Counted from the first letter of the stretch, positions 22,304 through 31,393 are shown. The stretch is 35,744 nucleotides of DNA from Neobacillus cucumis (GCF_016107705.1 NZ_JAEHGC010000027.1:1-35744), one strand, 5' to 3'. Program-made: numbers and translations. The notes: generated by a model not told the origin, from the sequence alone.

Positions 22304-23320
22304 ATGAATTCTGAACATAATATTCGTCTTACTTCTGCTGAAATTGCTCAGCTTTGGACTGGATACATGAATAATAGTATGTCTAAGTGTGTATTGAAGT
22401 ATTTTAGAGAAAAGACTCAAGATGAAGAAATTCGAACAGTTATAAATTTGGCAATTTCAATAGCAGATAAGATGTTACAAAACATTACAGAAATTTATGT
22501 TAAAGAAAGTCATCCCATTCCCGTTGCTTTTAATGAAAGTGAGGATGTTAATATAAATGCACCTGCATTATATTCTGATACCTTCTTTTTGAATTTTGTT
22601 CACAATATGTCAAGACATGGCTTAACTGCATATGGTGCAGCTTTATCTGGTTGTGTACGCTCCGATGTATTAGAACTTTTTTCAAGTGCCGTAGACCTCA
22701 CTAGGGAATTATACTTTAAATCCTTAAACGTCTCATTAGAAAAAGGATTATATTCTAGGGCGGCTTATATCCCAATCCCAGAAAAAGTGGAATTTATTGA
22801 GAAACAAGGATATTTAACTGGTTGGTTTGGAGAACGTCGCCCAATCAATTCTCTCGAAATCATGCACTTTTATGAAAATATGCAAAGAAATGCGCTTGGT
22901 AAAGCGTTACTATTGGGCTTTGCTGAAGTTGCTGGATCAAAAGAAGTTCAAAATTATATGGTTAGAGGAGCAAATATCGCTAATAAAGTAGTGGAGATTA
23001 TGGCACATATTTTAGCAGAAGAAAATATATCTGAATCACCTACATATGATTCAGAAGTTCTTAAATCTACAACTCCACCATTTTCAGAAAAGTTAATGAT
23101 GTTCCAAGTAACCATGCTTACAGGAATGTCACTTGGCTATTATGGAACAGCAGTAGGTACGGTTGCTAGACGTGACTTGGGTGCAAAATTTTTACGGATA
23201 TTTCTTGAAGCAGTTCAATATGCGGAAGATGGAGCGAACATTATGATTGAACATGGTTGGATGGAAAAGCCCCCTGCATCCATTGATGAAATTGAAATCG
23301 CTAAAACCAAAAAGAAATAA
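22304..23320 (+). CDS. DUF3231 protein, copy 1
   Basis: 338 residues, all-helical, made of two related halves of about 165 residues: each begins with a 'LTSAEIA.LW' or 'P.F.E.L.M' helix, and the first contains NINAPALYSDTFFLNF. This is the DUF3231 family of Bacillaceae, thought to form four-helix, ferritin-like bundles and often linked with spores (similar in concept to CotF-type coat proteins). No metal ligands can be assigned by eye. GGAGG lies 10 bases before the ATG. A clear paralogue lies at 33681-34688, sharing motifs such as DVN.NAP.LYSDT, YGTA/GT.MA and YAEDGANIMI. It is monocistronic. Confidence 0.85.
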   Translation: MNSEHNIRLTSAEIAQLWTGYMNNSMSKCVLKYFREKTQDEEIRTVINLAISIADKMLQNITEIYVKESHPIPVAFNESEDVNINAPALYSDTFFLNFVHNMSRHGLTAYGAALSGCVRSDVLELFSSAVDLTRELYFKSLNVSLEKGLYSRAAYIPIPEKVEFIEKQGYLTGWFGERRPINSLEIMHFYENMQRNALGKALLLGFAEVAGSKEVQNYMVRGANIANKVVEIMAHILAEENISESPTYDSEVLKSTTPPFSEKLMMFQVTMLTGMSLGYYGTAVGTVARRDLGAKFLRIFLEAVQYAEDGANIMIEHGWMEKPPASIDEIEIAKTKKK

Positions 23321-23404
23321 TGTATGATAAGGAAAATAAAATACATATGTTGAATCACTATATATTCCCAAATAGAGATAATAAGTTAAGAAAAATTGAA
23401 AATT

Positions 23405-23456
23405 GGGGTCAGTCCCCCGGTGAGGTAACGTTTTACTCCACCAGGGGACTGATCCC
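23405..23456. repeat. REP-like inverted repeat
   Basis: GGGGTCAGTCCCCCGGTGA (23405-23423) faces TCCACCAGGGGACTGATCCC (23437-23456), a long imperfect inverted repeat with a 13-base loop. GTCCCCCGGTGAG is identical to 970-982. It could also stop transcription from the DUF3231 gene. Confidence 0.6.
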
Positions 23457-23572
23457 TCGAATACACCAGACCTTGCACGGAGGTCTCAAGCAGTTTTGAA
23501 GTTAGCGGGAAGGTATCTCTTTTTGTTCCATCTAGTTTTATATAATGGCTTAATGTCTTGATTTCTAACTAA

Positions 23573-24142
23573 TCAGTAAGCTAGGGACTTCCATTCATTG
23601 TAAAGAGACCAACTAAAAATTTCTACATATTCTAAAAATTCATCTAAAAAACCGATCTTTCTTAAATCCTTTAGCAATCTTACGGGGGCATTCGTTTTTC
23701 TACTAAATGCTCTTTTGTGGTCAATTACTTTTATTTCCCCTAATTCATTGATGAAAATATGACGAATCTGGGTGTCAAGTCTAGTAAAACCAATTCTCTT
23801 GAATTCATCCAGCATAAATAAAAGTTTTTGGGCGGTTGATTCAGATAGCTCTTTTTCACTTTTCAGATAATGTCTGAGAGATGGTCCGTTAATAAACTCT
23901 ATCACAATATAGTTTCTACCATACTCATAGAGCGTCGGAATAACGGAAGACGATTTCCCTGCCTGATAGGCTAATAATTCATTTTGAAATGTTTCTTCCT
24001 TCTCAAAGATTTTGATACATTTCTCAGGTGATATTTGAAAAATAGACCCGTCACTCCCCTTCCCAATTTTTTTATATCCGACTAAATCCTCAATAGAAAC
24101 CCACCCGTTATTTCTAGACACAATATCCTTAAAATTATTCAA
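23573..24142 (-). CDS. small protein kinase-like protein
   Basis: 189 residues starting at TTG 24142, with GAGAGG 7 bases upstream. It is a compact kinase-like fold: glycine loop IGKGSDGSIFQ, the catalytic Lys in CIKIFEK, an E in the next helix (FQNELLAYQ), hinge IVIEFINGPSL, and a catalytic-loop variant RLDTQIRHIFIN with a metal-binding variant VIDHKRAF in place of HRD and DFG. This RIO/Bud32-like minimal set matches the small predicted Ser/Thr kinases of Bacillus. Targets are unknown. It lies downstream of the polysaccharide operon on the same strand (120-base gap), so it may be co-transcribed or independent. Confidence 0.78.
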   Translation of the reverse strand: MNNFKDIVSRNNGWVSIEDLVGYKKIGKGSDGSIFQISPEKCIKIFEKEETFQNELLAYQAGKSSSVIPTLYEYGRNYIVIEFINGPSLRHYLKSEKELSESTAQKLLFMLDEFKRIGFTRLDTQIRHIFINELGEIKVIDHKRAFSRKTNAPVRLLKDLRKIGFLDEFLEYVEIFSWSLYNEWKSLAY

Positions 24143-24262
24143 ATTTTATCCTCTCCAGTTACAAGTATCTTCACCTATCCTTACATCCAGCATCTTCAAT
24201 TACCATTATGACGAATCCACACGTTTTCATTGATAAACTCCTTTAGAGTATTATTTGGGCAA

Positions 24263-25333
24263 TTAAATTAATCCAAGTTCTTCTCCCCAAACCACTACTT
24301 TCTCAAGATATCTTTTTAAAAGCGCACTCTTTTGTCCGTTTAGTGCTCTTTGCAAATGTTTTGCCAGTTTTTTTTCTAATGTTCTTTGCAAATAAGCCTT
24401 TTTTAACAGGTTTAATGGATCTTCTTTAAAGGTGATTCCATGCTTTTTCATTTCCTCAGCATATAATCGCACGCAACGAGTTCGGATTTGTTCTTCATTC
24501 TTTTGCCAATCCGAGCGAAAATCAATTAATATTTCAACAAGAATCACTAGATCATACCAACATGACCCGTACTTTACTGACTCCCAATCTATTAATTGAA
24601 TATCCCATTCACCGTCATCACTCGCATTTTTGCAGCAAATATTATGGACATGGAGATCACCATGAATAAGACACTGTCCAGCTTCGATTAATTCCGGGAA
24701 GAATAAAGGTCCCTTTTTCAGGATTTTTCGGATGGCTTTATATTTAGGTTCAACCAATTCTTTTAAATTGGGGTCTTTCATTGCTTCATCTAGGTACTGT
24801 CTTGTTTTCTCCATATATTCCATTCCCTTTTTTCTCACCTCTGGTGAATCAAATTGGGGCAGAGAGGTATCAAAAAGGTGTGCATGCTGTGAAAATCGAT
24901 TTCCAAAGGATTGGGCATGAAATTTTGCGATAGTTGGAATAATTCGTCCCAAATGTTGTGGAACAAGTTTTATTTGTCCCCTTAGCGGTTTTACATATTC
25001 TGTAACCATCCAAATTTCTTGCGTATCTTCATTTGGTTCAAGCCAATACAATTTCGGCATATATTCATGGTAAACAGAATAAGCCCTCGCATACATATTA
25101 ATCTCTAGCATTTGATTTTCTTTTAACGGCACTTTGAAAATTTTTAGAACAATTGGAAAGTACTCTGATCCATCTGTCATGACTAGCTTCCAAATACTTG
25201 TCTTTTCCCGTGAATTTTTTAGGACTTCAATTTGATCCCCTATTAAATGGACATATTTACCAAATACTTTTGATAATTTTTTATCCCAATTTAATTGTTG
25301 CCAATGGCTAACAATTTCTTCTAAATGGTTCAA
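24263..25333 (-). CDS. CotS-like phosphotransferase (aminoglycoside phosphotransferase fold)
   Basis: 356 residues from TTG 25333, chosen because GGGGGA lies about 10 bases before it and an open frame further up would overlap the previous gene by 65 bases. APH-type kinase fold: PIVLKIFKV (ATP-lysine), TEYVKPL hinge, catalytic LIHGDLHVHN (HGD..N) and metal-binding LIDWES. Fold relatives include CotS and YutH of the Bacillus spore coat and choline or sugar kinases. Here it is the last gene of a sugar-modifying operon, so it probably phosphorylates a sugar or acts as a CotS-type coat protein. The order glycosyltransferase then CotS-like kinase recalls the cotSA-cotS pair of B. subtilis. Confidence 0.78.
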   Translation of the reverse strand: MNHLEEIVSHWQQLNWDKKLSKVFGKYVHLIGDQIEVLKNSREKTSIWKLVMTDGSEYFPIVLKIFKVPLKENQMLEINMYARAYSVYHEYMPKLYWLEPNEDTQEIWMVTEYVKPLRGQIKLVPQHLGRIIPTIAKFHAQSFGNRFSQHAHLFDTSLPQFDSPEVRKKGMEYMEKTRQYLDEAMKDPNLKELVEPKYKAIRKILKKGPLFFPELIEAGQCLIHGDLHVHNICCKNASDDGEWDIQLIDWESVKYGSCWYDLVILVEILIDFRSDWQKNEEQIRTRCVRLYAEEMKKHGITFKEDPLNLLKKAYLQRTLEKKLAKHLQRALNGQKSALLKRYLEKVVVWGEELGLI

Positions 25334-25364
25334 TGGAAAGTTTCCCCCTATAACGATTAGAATT

Positions 25365-26543
25365 TTATCGCCTTCCCCATAGGTTTCGAATATGAGAAAT
25401 AAAACTACGAATAAAAGGAAGAGGGTCATACAAGGAAAAAAGAGCCTCTACCTTTTTTCCGGACAGACTTTGCATCCATTCAAAGAACGTTATCTTCCCA
25501 CTTCTTTTTTCTTGACGGAAGGATAAAAAGTCACGGACGAAATAAACCCACTTAATCCCTTCTTTTTGTTTTAAAACAGGAGAAGGGTTTTGGCCGGTAA
25601 GCGATAAATAGTACAAGTGGGCCAAATTAACACCTACAGAACTCGATAATGCTTGGGTTAGACCAATTCTTGGATTAATTTCGATAAATTTTAATTGGCC
25701 ATCTCTGTGATCTCTTTTAAATTCCGCAATCGCTAAACCTTTAAACTGTATTTTTTGGAGAAAAGGTATAGCTGTCTGAATGACTTCTTCGTTTCGTTTA
25801 CTTAGAACAAGAGCGGAGGATCCATAGTGTGGAGGAAATTGGTGTAATTTTTGATTCATCCATAATCCAATTAAGTTCATCTGATCATCAAAAAACGTTT
25901 TAATAGAATAGATGGTATCGTCCTCTCCAGGAATGATTTCCTGAATCATTAACTCTCCAAAGGAACGGTAAAAAAGATACTCCTCCCATAATTGGGAGGC
26001 ATGTTCGACAACTATCGCTTTTTTATATAATCGGTTATCAATTTGTGAACGAAAGTGGGAAGAATGAACGGGCTTTAATATACAAGGGAAAGTAATTTGG
26101 TCGATGATTTGCTTAAGTTGCTTTTCATCCTTTATAGAGAAGGTTTTAGGACAGGGAAGGTTTGATTGGACGGCTAGTTCATATGTTAATCGTTTATCTA
26201 GAACTGCTTCAACTAGTGAATGTTCTGGCAGCAGAAATTTATAGTTTTGTGCTAAGACGTATCTATTTTTAGAAATAAAATAGACAAAATCGTCGGATCC
26301 AGCATACAAGAGCGCTTTTTTGCCCAGATTTCGTGACAAATTCGCTAAAAATTTTAGCAGATCATCTTCCTCCGAAACAGGACTTGGACATATACCACAG
26401 CTGGCATATCGCGTTTTACCAATTTTATATTTTCCCTCCGTATCATACGCATAAACCCGAATTCCTTGTTTTGCAAGGCTCCGAACGATACCAATACCCG
26501 TTGCACTCAAATCTAATACAACAGCAGGAATGTCATTTCGCAT
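25365..26543 (-). CDS. ATP-grasp ligase
   Basis: 392 residues from ATG 26543, set by GGAG 8 bases before; an ATG at 26561 overlaps the previous stop but has no ribosome site. The N-terminal Rossmann-like part (VVLDLSATGIGIVRSLAKQG) precedes an ATP-grasp core: FPCILKPVHSSHFR (ATP lysine), MIQEIIPGEDDTIYS, and FIEINPRIGLTQ (metal-binding E and N). The family ligates a carboxylate to an amine or thiol using ATP (D-Asp ligase or carboxylate-amine ligase type). Flanked by a glycosyltransferase and a kinase, it likely adds an amino acid or other carboxylate to a surface glycan. The exact substrate is unknown. Confidence 0.8.
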   Translation of the reverse strand: MRNDIPAVVLDLSATGIGIVRSLAKQGIRVYAYDTEGKYKIGKTRYASCGICPSPVSEEDDLLKFLANLSRNLGKKALLYAGSDDFVYFISKNRYVLAQNYKFLLPEHSLVEAVLDKRLTYELAVQSNLPCPKTFSIKDEKQLKQIIDQITFPCILKPVHSSHFRSQIDNRLYKKAIVVEHASQLWEEYLFYRSFGELMIQEIIPGEDDTIYSIKTFFDDQMNLIGLWMNQKLHQFPPHYGSSALVLSKRNEEVIQTAIPFLQKIQFKGLAIAEFKRDHRDGQLKFIEINPRIGLTQALSSSVGVNLAHLYYLSLTGQNPSPVLKQKEGIKWVYFVRDFLSFRQEKRSGKITFFEWMQSLSGKKVEALFSLYDPLPFIRSFISHIRNLWGRR

Positions 26544-26557
26544 GGATTCTTCTCCTT

Positions 26558-27862
26558 TCATAATAATGACTGGTAGATTTTATCTATTTCTTTAACCATA
26601 TTCGTGACCGTCAAATGTTCATCAGCAAAATTCTTGGCTTGCTTAGAAAGTGTTATTCTTAACAATTGATTTTGCACGAGCAATAACAATTTTTCGGCTA
26701 GCTGCTTAGGATTAGCAGGTTCAATAATAAGTCCGGTATCATTGTCTTGAATGATTTCCGGGATTCCCCCCACATTTGTTGCCAGAATAGCTTGCCCAGC
26801 AAACATTGCCTCAATAATCGAGATTGGTAGTGTATCACTAATGGTTGGCTGAACAAATATATCAGATTGCCTAAGCAATTTTGGTATATCGTTTCTGCTC
26901 CCTAAAAAAGAAACATTCTTTAATTTAAGCTCCCGAATTTGCTTTTCAAGCTCCTCTCGCATCTCTCCATCACCAACAACCCACACCTCTACATTATATA
27001 AATCGTCTTTAAGAAGAGATAGCGCTTCGAATAAATACTTATGCCCTTTACGCGGGCGAAGGCGTGAAACACAGGTTATAATTATTTTGTTTTGTTCATT
27101 CTGAGATTTCTTAACCTCAAAATCGATTCCTGTGTAAACCGTGCTCATGCGTTTGTCTTTGGCCCCTAATGTTTTTAAGATCGGGCGAAAGGCATCACAA
27201 AGAATAATCAGTTGATCTGCATTCTTAATAGCTTGTCCGTCAATAGTGGAAAAGTATTGTTCTTCGATTGACCCCTTTTCGATTAAATTGAACTTCAGTT
27301 TAGTATGAGTCATAAATCCATGCGGGGTAAATAGAATCGGTTTTTGAGAAGCCCCTTTTATTGTTCCTACCACATTGCAAGTGAACCGATCTTGTGCGTG
27401 AATGATATCATATTTACTCAGATTCAAATCCATTAACATCATTTTATAAATAGAAAGATTGCTTATATTAGAAAGAATGCCTTTGCTAACATAGCCGTAG
27501 CGTTCTTGAAAAAATTGTTTGAAATACCTTTTCACTTCGGAATATATTTCCTTCGTTGATTCCTTTGGAAACAGGTCTGGCGAAAAAACGTCAACTTCAT
27601 GCCCAATCCTTTCCAATCCTGCTTTAAGTGTGGCAATATAGTTCTGCAAACCTCCAATCACGTGATAGTCCCAAAAGGTCGTAATGAGAATTCGAAGCTT
27701 TTTGTTTTCCTTTTTTCCTTCGGGTGCCTTGTCTTTTTTTATTATTGGTTCATACACAAAATTTGAAGCTACACCGTAATATTGATCCATGGCTTTGATT
27801 AGATATGGGAAATGAGCAGGCAATGGGGGCAAATCACTCACTTTAGCTTTGCTCACTTCCAT
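26558..27862 (-). CDS. family 4 glycosyltransferase (CotSA-like)
   Basis: 434 residues with GT-B fold: N-terminal acceptor domain with FWDYHVIGGLQNYIATLKAG (the GG..N loop) and a C-terminal donor domain with VSRLRPRKGHKYLFEAL, VVGDGEMRE, SFLGSRNDIPKLLRQSDIFV, and SDTLPISIIEAMFAG followed by GGIPEII, the EX7E-type retaining signature. It transfers a sugar from an NDP-sugar to an acceptor. The first 50 or so residues form a Pro/Lys-rich extension unlike most GT4 enzymes. It overlaps the deacetylase gene by 10 bases, and its TGA nearly abuts the next ribosome site. In context it builds a glycan, possibly on the spore surface. Confidence 0.85.
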   Translation of the reverse strand: MEVSKAKVSDLPPLPAHFPYLIKAMDQYYGVASNFVYEPIIKKDKAPEGKKENKKLRILITTFWDYHVIGGLQNYIATLKAGLERIGHEVDVFSPDLFPKESTKEIYSEVKRYFKQFFQERYGYVSKGILSNISNLSIYKMMLMDLNLSKYDIIHAQDRFTCNVVGTIKGASQKPILFTPHGFMTHTKLKFNLIEKGSIEEQYFSTIDGQAIKNADQLIILCDAFRPILKTLGAKDKRMSTVYTGIDFEVKKSQNEQNKIIITCVSRLRPRKGHKYLFEALSLLKDDLYNVEVWVVGDGEMREELEKQIRELKLKNVSFLGSRNDIPKLLRQSDIFVQPTISDTLPISIIEAMFAGQAILATNVGGIPEIIQDNDTGLIIEPANPKQLAEKLLLLVQNQLLRITLSKQAKNFADEHLTVTNMVKEIDKIYQSLL

Positions 27863-28509
27863 ACCCTCCTAATGATTTCAAACGCTTCTGCGTATTCTAC
27901 ACCCACGGTCATTCCTCGTACTCGAGATAAATATTTTACACCTTCATATGAGCGCGGATGAGGAAATGGTCTCATTTCTATGTCATAATGCTCTAGAGAT
28001 TTAATTTTTTCTTCAATTGTGTCTGTTATATCGACAAAATAATTTGGTTTAAATTCTTTGTCATTGGTATGCTGACTCCATTCACTCGAGGACACGGTTT
28101 CAAAACATAGAATTTCCACTGGCCTTTTTCCAGGCAGTGGCCGTGCTGCCGTTAATACCGCTTGAAACAAAATTTGATGGTCACGATTGGTGTCACCATA
28201 ATGATGGGTAAATATAATTGATGGATCATACTTATCCAATAAGGCTTCAATCGATTTATTGATTTCATGAAGAGGTTTGGTTTCTAATAATAGATTAGGA
28301 AACTCCAAAAAAATTACCTCTTCCACCCCCATTTGTTTGTTGGCTTTTAACATAAGAGGTTTGATGTGATGTTCCTCTTCCTTTCGTCCTTTTGCGGCAA
28401 TGACGGAAATGACTCTGTACCCATTATTTACTAGTTTTTTTATCGTTCCGCCGCTTCCAAGAATTTCATCATCGGGGTGAGCGGCAATCACTAGTACATT
28501 CTTACTCAT
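27853..28509 (-). CDS. PIG-L family (LmbE-like) de-N-acetylase
   Basis: 218 residues from ATG 28509. AHPDDEILG (10-18) is the zinc site (H, DD) of the PIG-L/LmbE fold; HHYGDTNRDH supplies further ligands. The family removes acetyl groups from N-acetyl-sugars (BshB in bacillithiol synthesis, PIG-L on GPI, polysaccharide modifiers). It resembles the BshB type, but the neighbours do not include bshA or bshC; they point to surface-sugar chemistry. Start is ambiguous: GGAG suits ATG 28509 only with a long (12-base) spacing, and TTG 28521 and ATG 28518 are alternatives. First gene of the four-gene operon. Confidence 0.85.
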   Translation of the reverse strand: MSKNVLVIAAHPDDEILGSGGTIKKLVNNGYRVISVIAAKGRKEEEHHIKPLMLKANKQMGVEEVIFLEFPNLLLETKPLHEINKSIEALLDKYDPSIIFTHHYGDTNRDHQILFQAVLTAARPLPGKRPVEILCFETVSSSEWSQHTNDKEFKPNYFVDITDTIEEKIKSLEHYDIEMRPFPHPRSYEGVKYLSRVRGMTVGVEYAEAFEIIRRVWK

Positions 28510-28544
28510 AAAACACATCAACTCCAGAAAAAATTCTTTCTAGA

Positions 28545-28572
28545 AGTATATGGAAATAATCACCTTAATGAC
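28545..28572 (-). promoter_or_regulatory. possible sigma-E/K promoter of the glycan operon
   Basis: On the minus strand, GTCATTA (28572-28566), a 13-base spacer and CATATACT (28552-28545). CATATACT differs from the sigma-E -10 consensus CATACAnT by one base, and the -35 is weak. It would start transcription about 30 bases before the gene. It fits mother-cell expression but needs testing. Confidence 0.4.
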
Positions 28573-28967
28573 ATGGACAAACAGTCAAAAATGACAAAAA
28601 AGAATCTTGTTTTCACTTATCTTTCCCTTAGTACAGGAATGCTGCTTTTATCTTTAGTAAACTCCTTCCAAAAACTGTATGGATACATATAAAAAATGAT
28701 GAAATCATTTTGATTCCATCCATTTGTTTCCTGTATTTTTTTGTGATTTTTTTTTTGAAAAATAATGTTTATTTTGTTGTTAGATAGTGAGATGCATTTA
28801 CATTAAAAAAGACTCCATTATATAAAAAGACTGCCATCATTTCGCAGCCAGCTCATTAAAGAAGCACCTCATTCGTTCAGGAAAATGGCGATGCATTATT
28901 CTTTATCATTTTAGTTAGAAACCATATTCCAACCAGATCAGATCCATAAATCGGTATTTTATTTAAA
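28573..28967. other. intergenic stretch between divergent genes
   Basis: About 395 bases of AT-rich DNA with T-runs and A-runs. AAAAAGACT occurs twice (near 28806 and 28822). I see no gene. Confidence 0.35.
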
Positions 28968-28985
28968 CTAACCCCTATAGGTTAG
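28968..28985. promoter_or_regulatory. imperfect palindrome, candidate operator
   Basis: CTAACC-CCTATA-GGTTAG has perfect six-base arms around a central CCTATAGG palindrome. It lies just upstream of the predicted aminotransferase -35, a usual site for activators including LysR-type regulators. Confidence 0.4.
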
Positions 28986-28991
28986 GATAAA

Positions 28992-29020
28992 TTGATCCTT
29001 TTAAATATACCAATTATTTG
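28992..29020 (+). promoter_or_regulatory. possible promoter of the aminotransferase gene
   Basis: TTGATC (28992-28997), 17 bases, then TATTTG (29015-29020). Both boxes are imperfect, which would fit activator dependence. Leader of about 40 bases. Confidence 0.35.
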
Positions 29021-29067
29021 CTACTATTACTCCATAAAATACTCTGATTTAAAAAGGAAGGATACAT

Positions 29068-30219
29068 ATGAGATATAACCCAAACTATGCACCAGGACCA
29101 ACGGACGTACGTGAGAATGTACGCTTGGCGTTAGCTAAAAAGACAAATAACCCTGATTTTGATCAAGAATTCATCCAGTATTACCATGAGGTATGCCAAA
29201 AGATGGGCCAGGTCATGGGTACTACAAATGAAGTACTGCTGCTTGCTGGAGAAGGGATTCTAGCTTTGGAAGCTGCCTGTGCGAGCTTAACAGAACCTGG
29301 TGACCGTGTCCTCGTACTCGATAACGGGATCTATGGTGAAGGTTTTCAATATTTTGTCAGAATGTATGGAGGAGAACCTGTTGTATTAAGTTTTGACTAT
29401 CATAAAGACATACCTGTTGAAGAATTACGCAACTATTTAGAAAAAGATCATGACTTCAAATATGCAACATTTGTTCATTGTGATACACCAACGTCCATCT
29501 TAAATGATGTTAGTCAAATCTCTCCCGTACTAAAAGAATATGGCATTCTAACAGTGGTTGATTCAGTAGCTGGTATGGTTGGTGAACCCATCGATGTCGA
29601 CCAAAATCAAATTGATATTTGCTGTGGAGGTACGCAAAAGGCTATCTCAGCACCTGTTGGCTTAGCGATCGTTTCCGTTAGTGAGGACGCTAAAAAAGCA
29701 ATGAATAACCGTGTAACGCCAATTGCTTCATTTTATGCAAGCCTACAAATTTTCGAGGGATATCTTGAAAAAGGAACCTTGCCTTATACGATGCCTGCTG
29801 GAAATATTGAAGCTTTAGATGTGGCCTTGGACAATATTTTAAAAGAAGGACAATTGGCGGTTTATGAGCGACATGCGAAAATTGCGAACGCAGTAAGGAA
29901 ATCTATTCAAGAATTTGGACTAACCTTATTCTTAGAATCAGGGTGCTCCAATACGGTAACGGCCATCGTCATTCCAGCAGAAATTGGCTCATTACGATTG
30001 CAACAGCATATCAAGGAAACATACAATTTATTCATCGCTACTTCTTTGGCGCAATATGAAGATGTCATCTTACGTATTGGTCATATGGGCGAAAATGCCT
30101 TCATGGAAAAAGTCCTATCTGTATTAACTGTGATCGATCATGGCTTACGGGATTTAGGATTCAAAGGAAAGGGTAATCTTGGACAACTATTCCTAGATGC
30201 CTATAGAGGAGAAAATTAA
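29068..30219 (+). CDS. class V aminotransferase (alanine-glyoxylate / pyridoxamine-pyruvate type)
   Basis: 383 residues of the fold-type I PLP family. The PLP-binding lysine is K191 in GGTQKAIS, and D165 in VVDSVAGM contacts the cofactor ring nitrogen. LLLAGEGILALEAACAS and VHCDTPTS are the usual phosphate-cup and substrate-side segments. The family transfers an amino group between small 2-oxo acids (alanine, serine, glyoxylate or pyridoxamine with pyruvate). The substrate cannot be settled by eye. GGAAGG precedes the ATG. It is a single gene with its own terminator; the LysR gene and AbrB-type membrane protein next door may form a small metabolic locus with it. Confidence 0.85.
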   Translation: MRYNPNYAPGPTDVRENVRLALAKKTNNPDFDQEFIQYYHEVCQKMGQVMGTTNEVLLLAGEGILALEAACASLTEPGDRVLVLDNGIYGEGFQYFVRMYGGEPVVLSFDYHKDIPVEELRNYLEKDHDFKYATFVHCDTPTSILNDVSQISPVLKEYGILTVVDSVAGMVGEPIDVDQNQIDICCGGTQKAISAPVGLAIVSVSEDAKKAMNNRVTPIASFYASLQIFEGYLEKGTLPYTMPAGNIEALDVALDNILKEGQLAVYERHAKIANAVRKSIQEFGLTLFLESGCSNTVTAIVIPAEIGSLRLQQHIKETYNLFIATSLAQYEDVILRIGHMGENAFMEKVLSVLTVIDHGLRDLGFKGKGNLGQLFLDAYRGEN

Positions 30220-30244
30220 GGAATCGTTTTTGGTTAACCGCTAA

Positions 30245-30276
30245 AGAACCCACTCTTTTTGGAGTGGGTTTCATTC
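30245..30276 (+). terminator. terminator after the aminotransferase
   Basis: AACCCACTC (30247-30255) pairs with GAGTGGGTT (30262-30270), six-base loop, followed by TCATTCATC. The T-run is short. Confidence 0.75.
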
Positions 30277-30426
30277 ATCATTAGGGATTTTAAAAATATT
30301 TCCGTATTGCCCGCATCGTAAAAGAAAGCAGGTATAAATATTTGTGTCAGCTAATGCAAACGGTGTTACATGAATATTGTTATACAGCTCCCCAGGTAGC
30401 TCCGTTTTTGACCAGCTGATTCCACC

Positions 30427-31299
30427 CTAGGTAATCGATTGCAGGTCAATCCCCTCTACAAATTCGACGAAGGCCTTTACCACGTTGAATTCTAAAGATT
30501 CTTCATGGTAGAACATCCATGTCTTTCGGATGATTTTTTCTCCCTCCTTGTTTTTAATTTCAATTTTGTTGATATGAACAAGATCATCAATATTCATGCT
30601 TGGCATAATTGCGTAGCCCAAGCCATAACCGACCATCTTTTTGCAAGTATCTGCTTTATCCACATTAATACTAACGAGTGGAGGCTGTGAATAATTTTCA
30701 GCCCACCAATTATCAATTACAGCTTTTAATAATGGATCCGTTTCATAGTCAATTCTTGGTAAACTGGGCAGTCGGTTCATGTCTATTTCTTCTTTTGAAG
30801 CAATACAAATGCTTTCTTCGAAGAGAAACTTTTTTTGATCCTTCCAGCCATATTCCCCTTTTAAAAAGCCAACATGAACATCATGATTGTACATTAAATG
30901 GGCAATATCGTTGCTGGAACCAGTTACTACTTTAAACTCGACATCAGGGTATTGATCTTTAAAAAGTTTTAATAATCCGGGAAGTTTATAATCCGTAAAA
31001 AACGTTGAAGCACCCAGCCTTAATGTACCTGATATTTTTTTCTCCATATTCAGGACTGTTTCTTTCATCCTTTGGATTCGCAATAACATTTCATGTGCAT
31101 TTTTTGCAAGATATTCCCCTTGTGGAGTAAATTCGACTCCGCGCCAGTTTCGATTCACGATCTTTACTTCAAAGTAGTTTTCCATTGTTTTCAACCGATT
31201 GGTTAATGCTGGCTGCGAAATATGCAGTATTTTAGCAGTATTGGTTATATTTTTTTCTTGATAAAGGGTTTGCAAAACCATCCAGTCTCTTTCATCCAT
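30427..31299 (-). CDS. LysR-type transcriptional regulator
   Basis: 290 residues from ATG 31299 (AAGG 8 bases upstream). The N-terminal winged helix-turn-helix is typical: TLYQEKNITNTAKILHISQP, ALTNRLKTMENYFEVKIVNR, and TPQGEYLAKNA. The C-terminal part is the periplasmic-binding-like effector domain (LRLGASTFFTDYKLPGLLKL). LysR proteins usually control a divergent neighbour; here that is the AbrB-type membrane protein at 31441, with 141 bases between. The aminotransferase converges on it from the other side. The inducer is unknown. Confidence 0.9.
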   Translation of the reverse strand: MDERDWMVLQTLYQEKNITNTAKILHISQPALTNRLKTMENYFEVKIVNRNWRGVEFTPQGEYLAKNAHEMLLRIQRMKETVLNMEKKISGTLRLGASTFFTDYKLPGLLKLFKDQYPDVEFKVVTGSSNDIAHLMYNHDVHVGFLKGEYGWKDQKKFLFEESICIASKEEIDMNRLPSLPRIDYETDPLLKAVIDNWWAENYSQPPLVSINVDKADTCKKMVGYGLGYAIMPSMNIDDLVHINKIEIKNKEGEKIIRKTWMFYHEESLEFNVVKAFVEFVEGIDLQSIT

Positions 31300-31393
31300 C
31301 GAAATCACCTTGTATCCCTTAAGAAATAACTTTTGATTATGGTTTCCAATATTAATTCCATATTTTATTTATTGCTTTGATTATACTATATTT

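Noticed and set aside
27853..28509. Assignment of the PIG-L protein as BshB of bacillithiol synthesis
   Set aside because: The fold fits, but the operon lacks bshA-type context and points to surface-glycan chemistry; left as a general PIG-L deacetylase.
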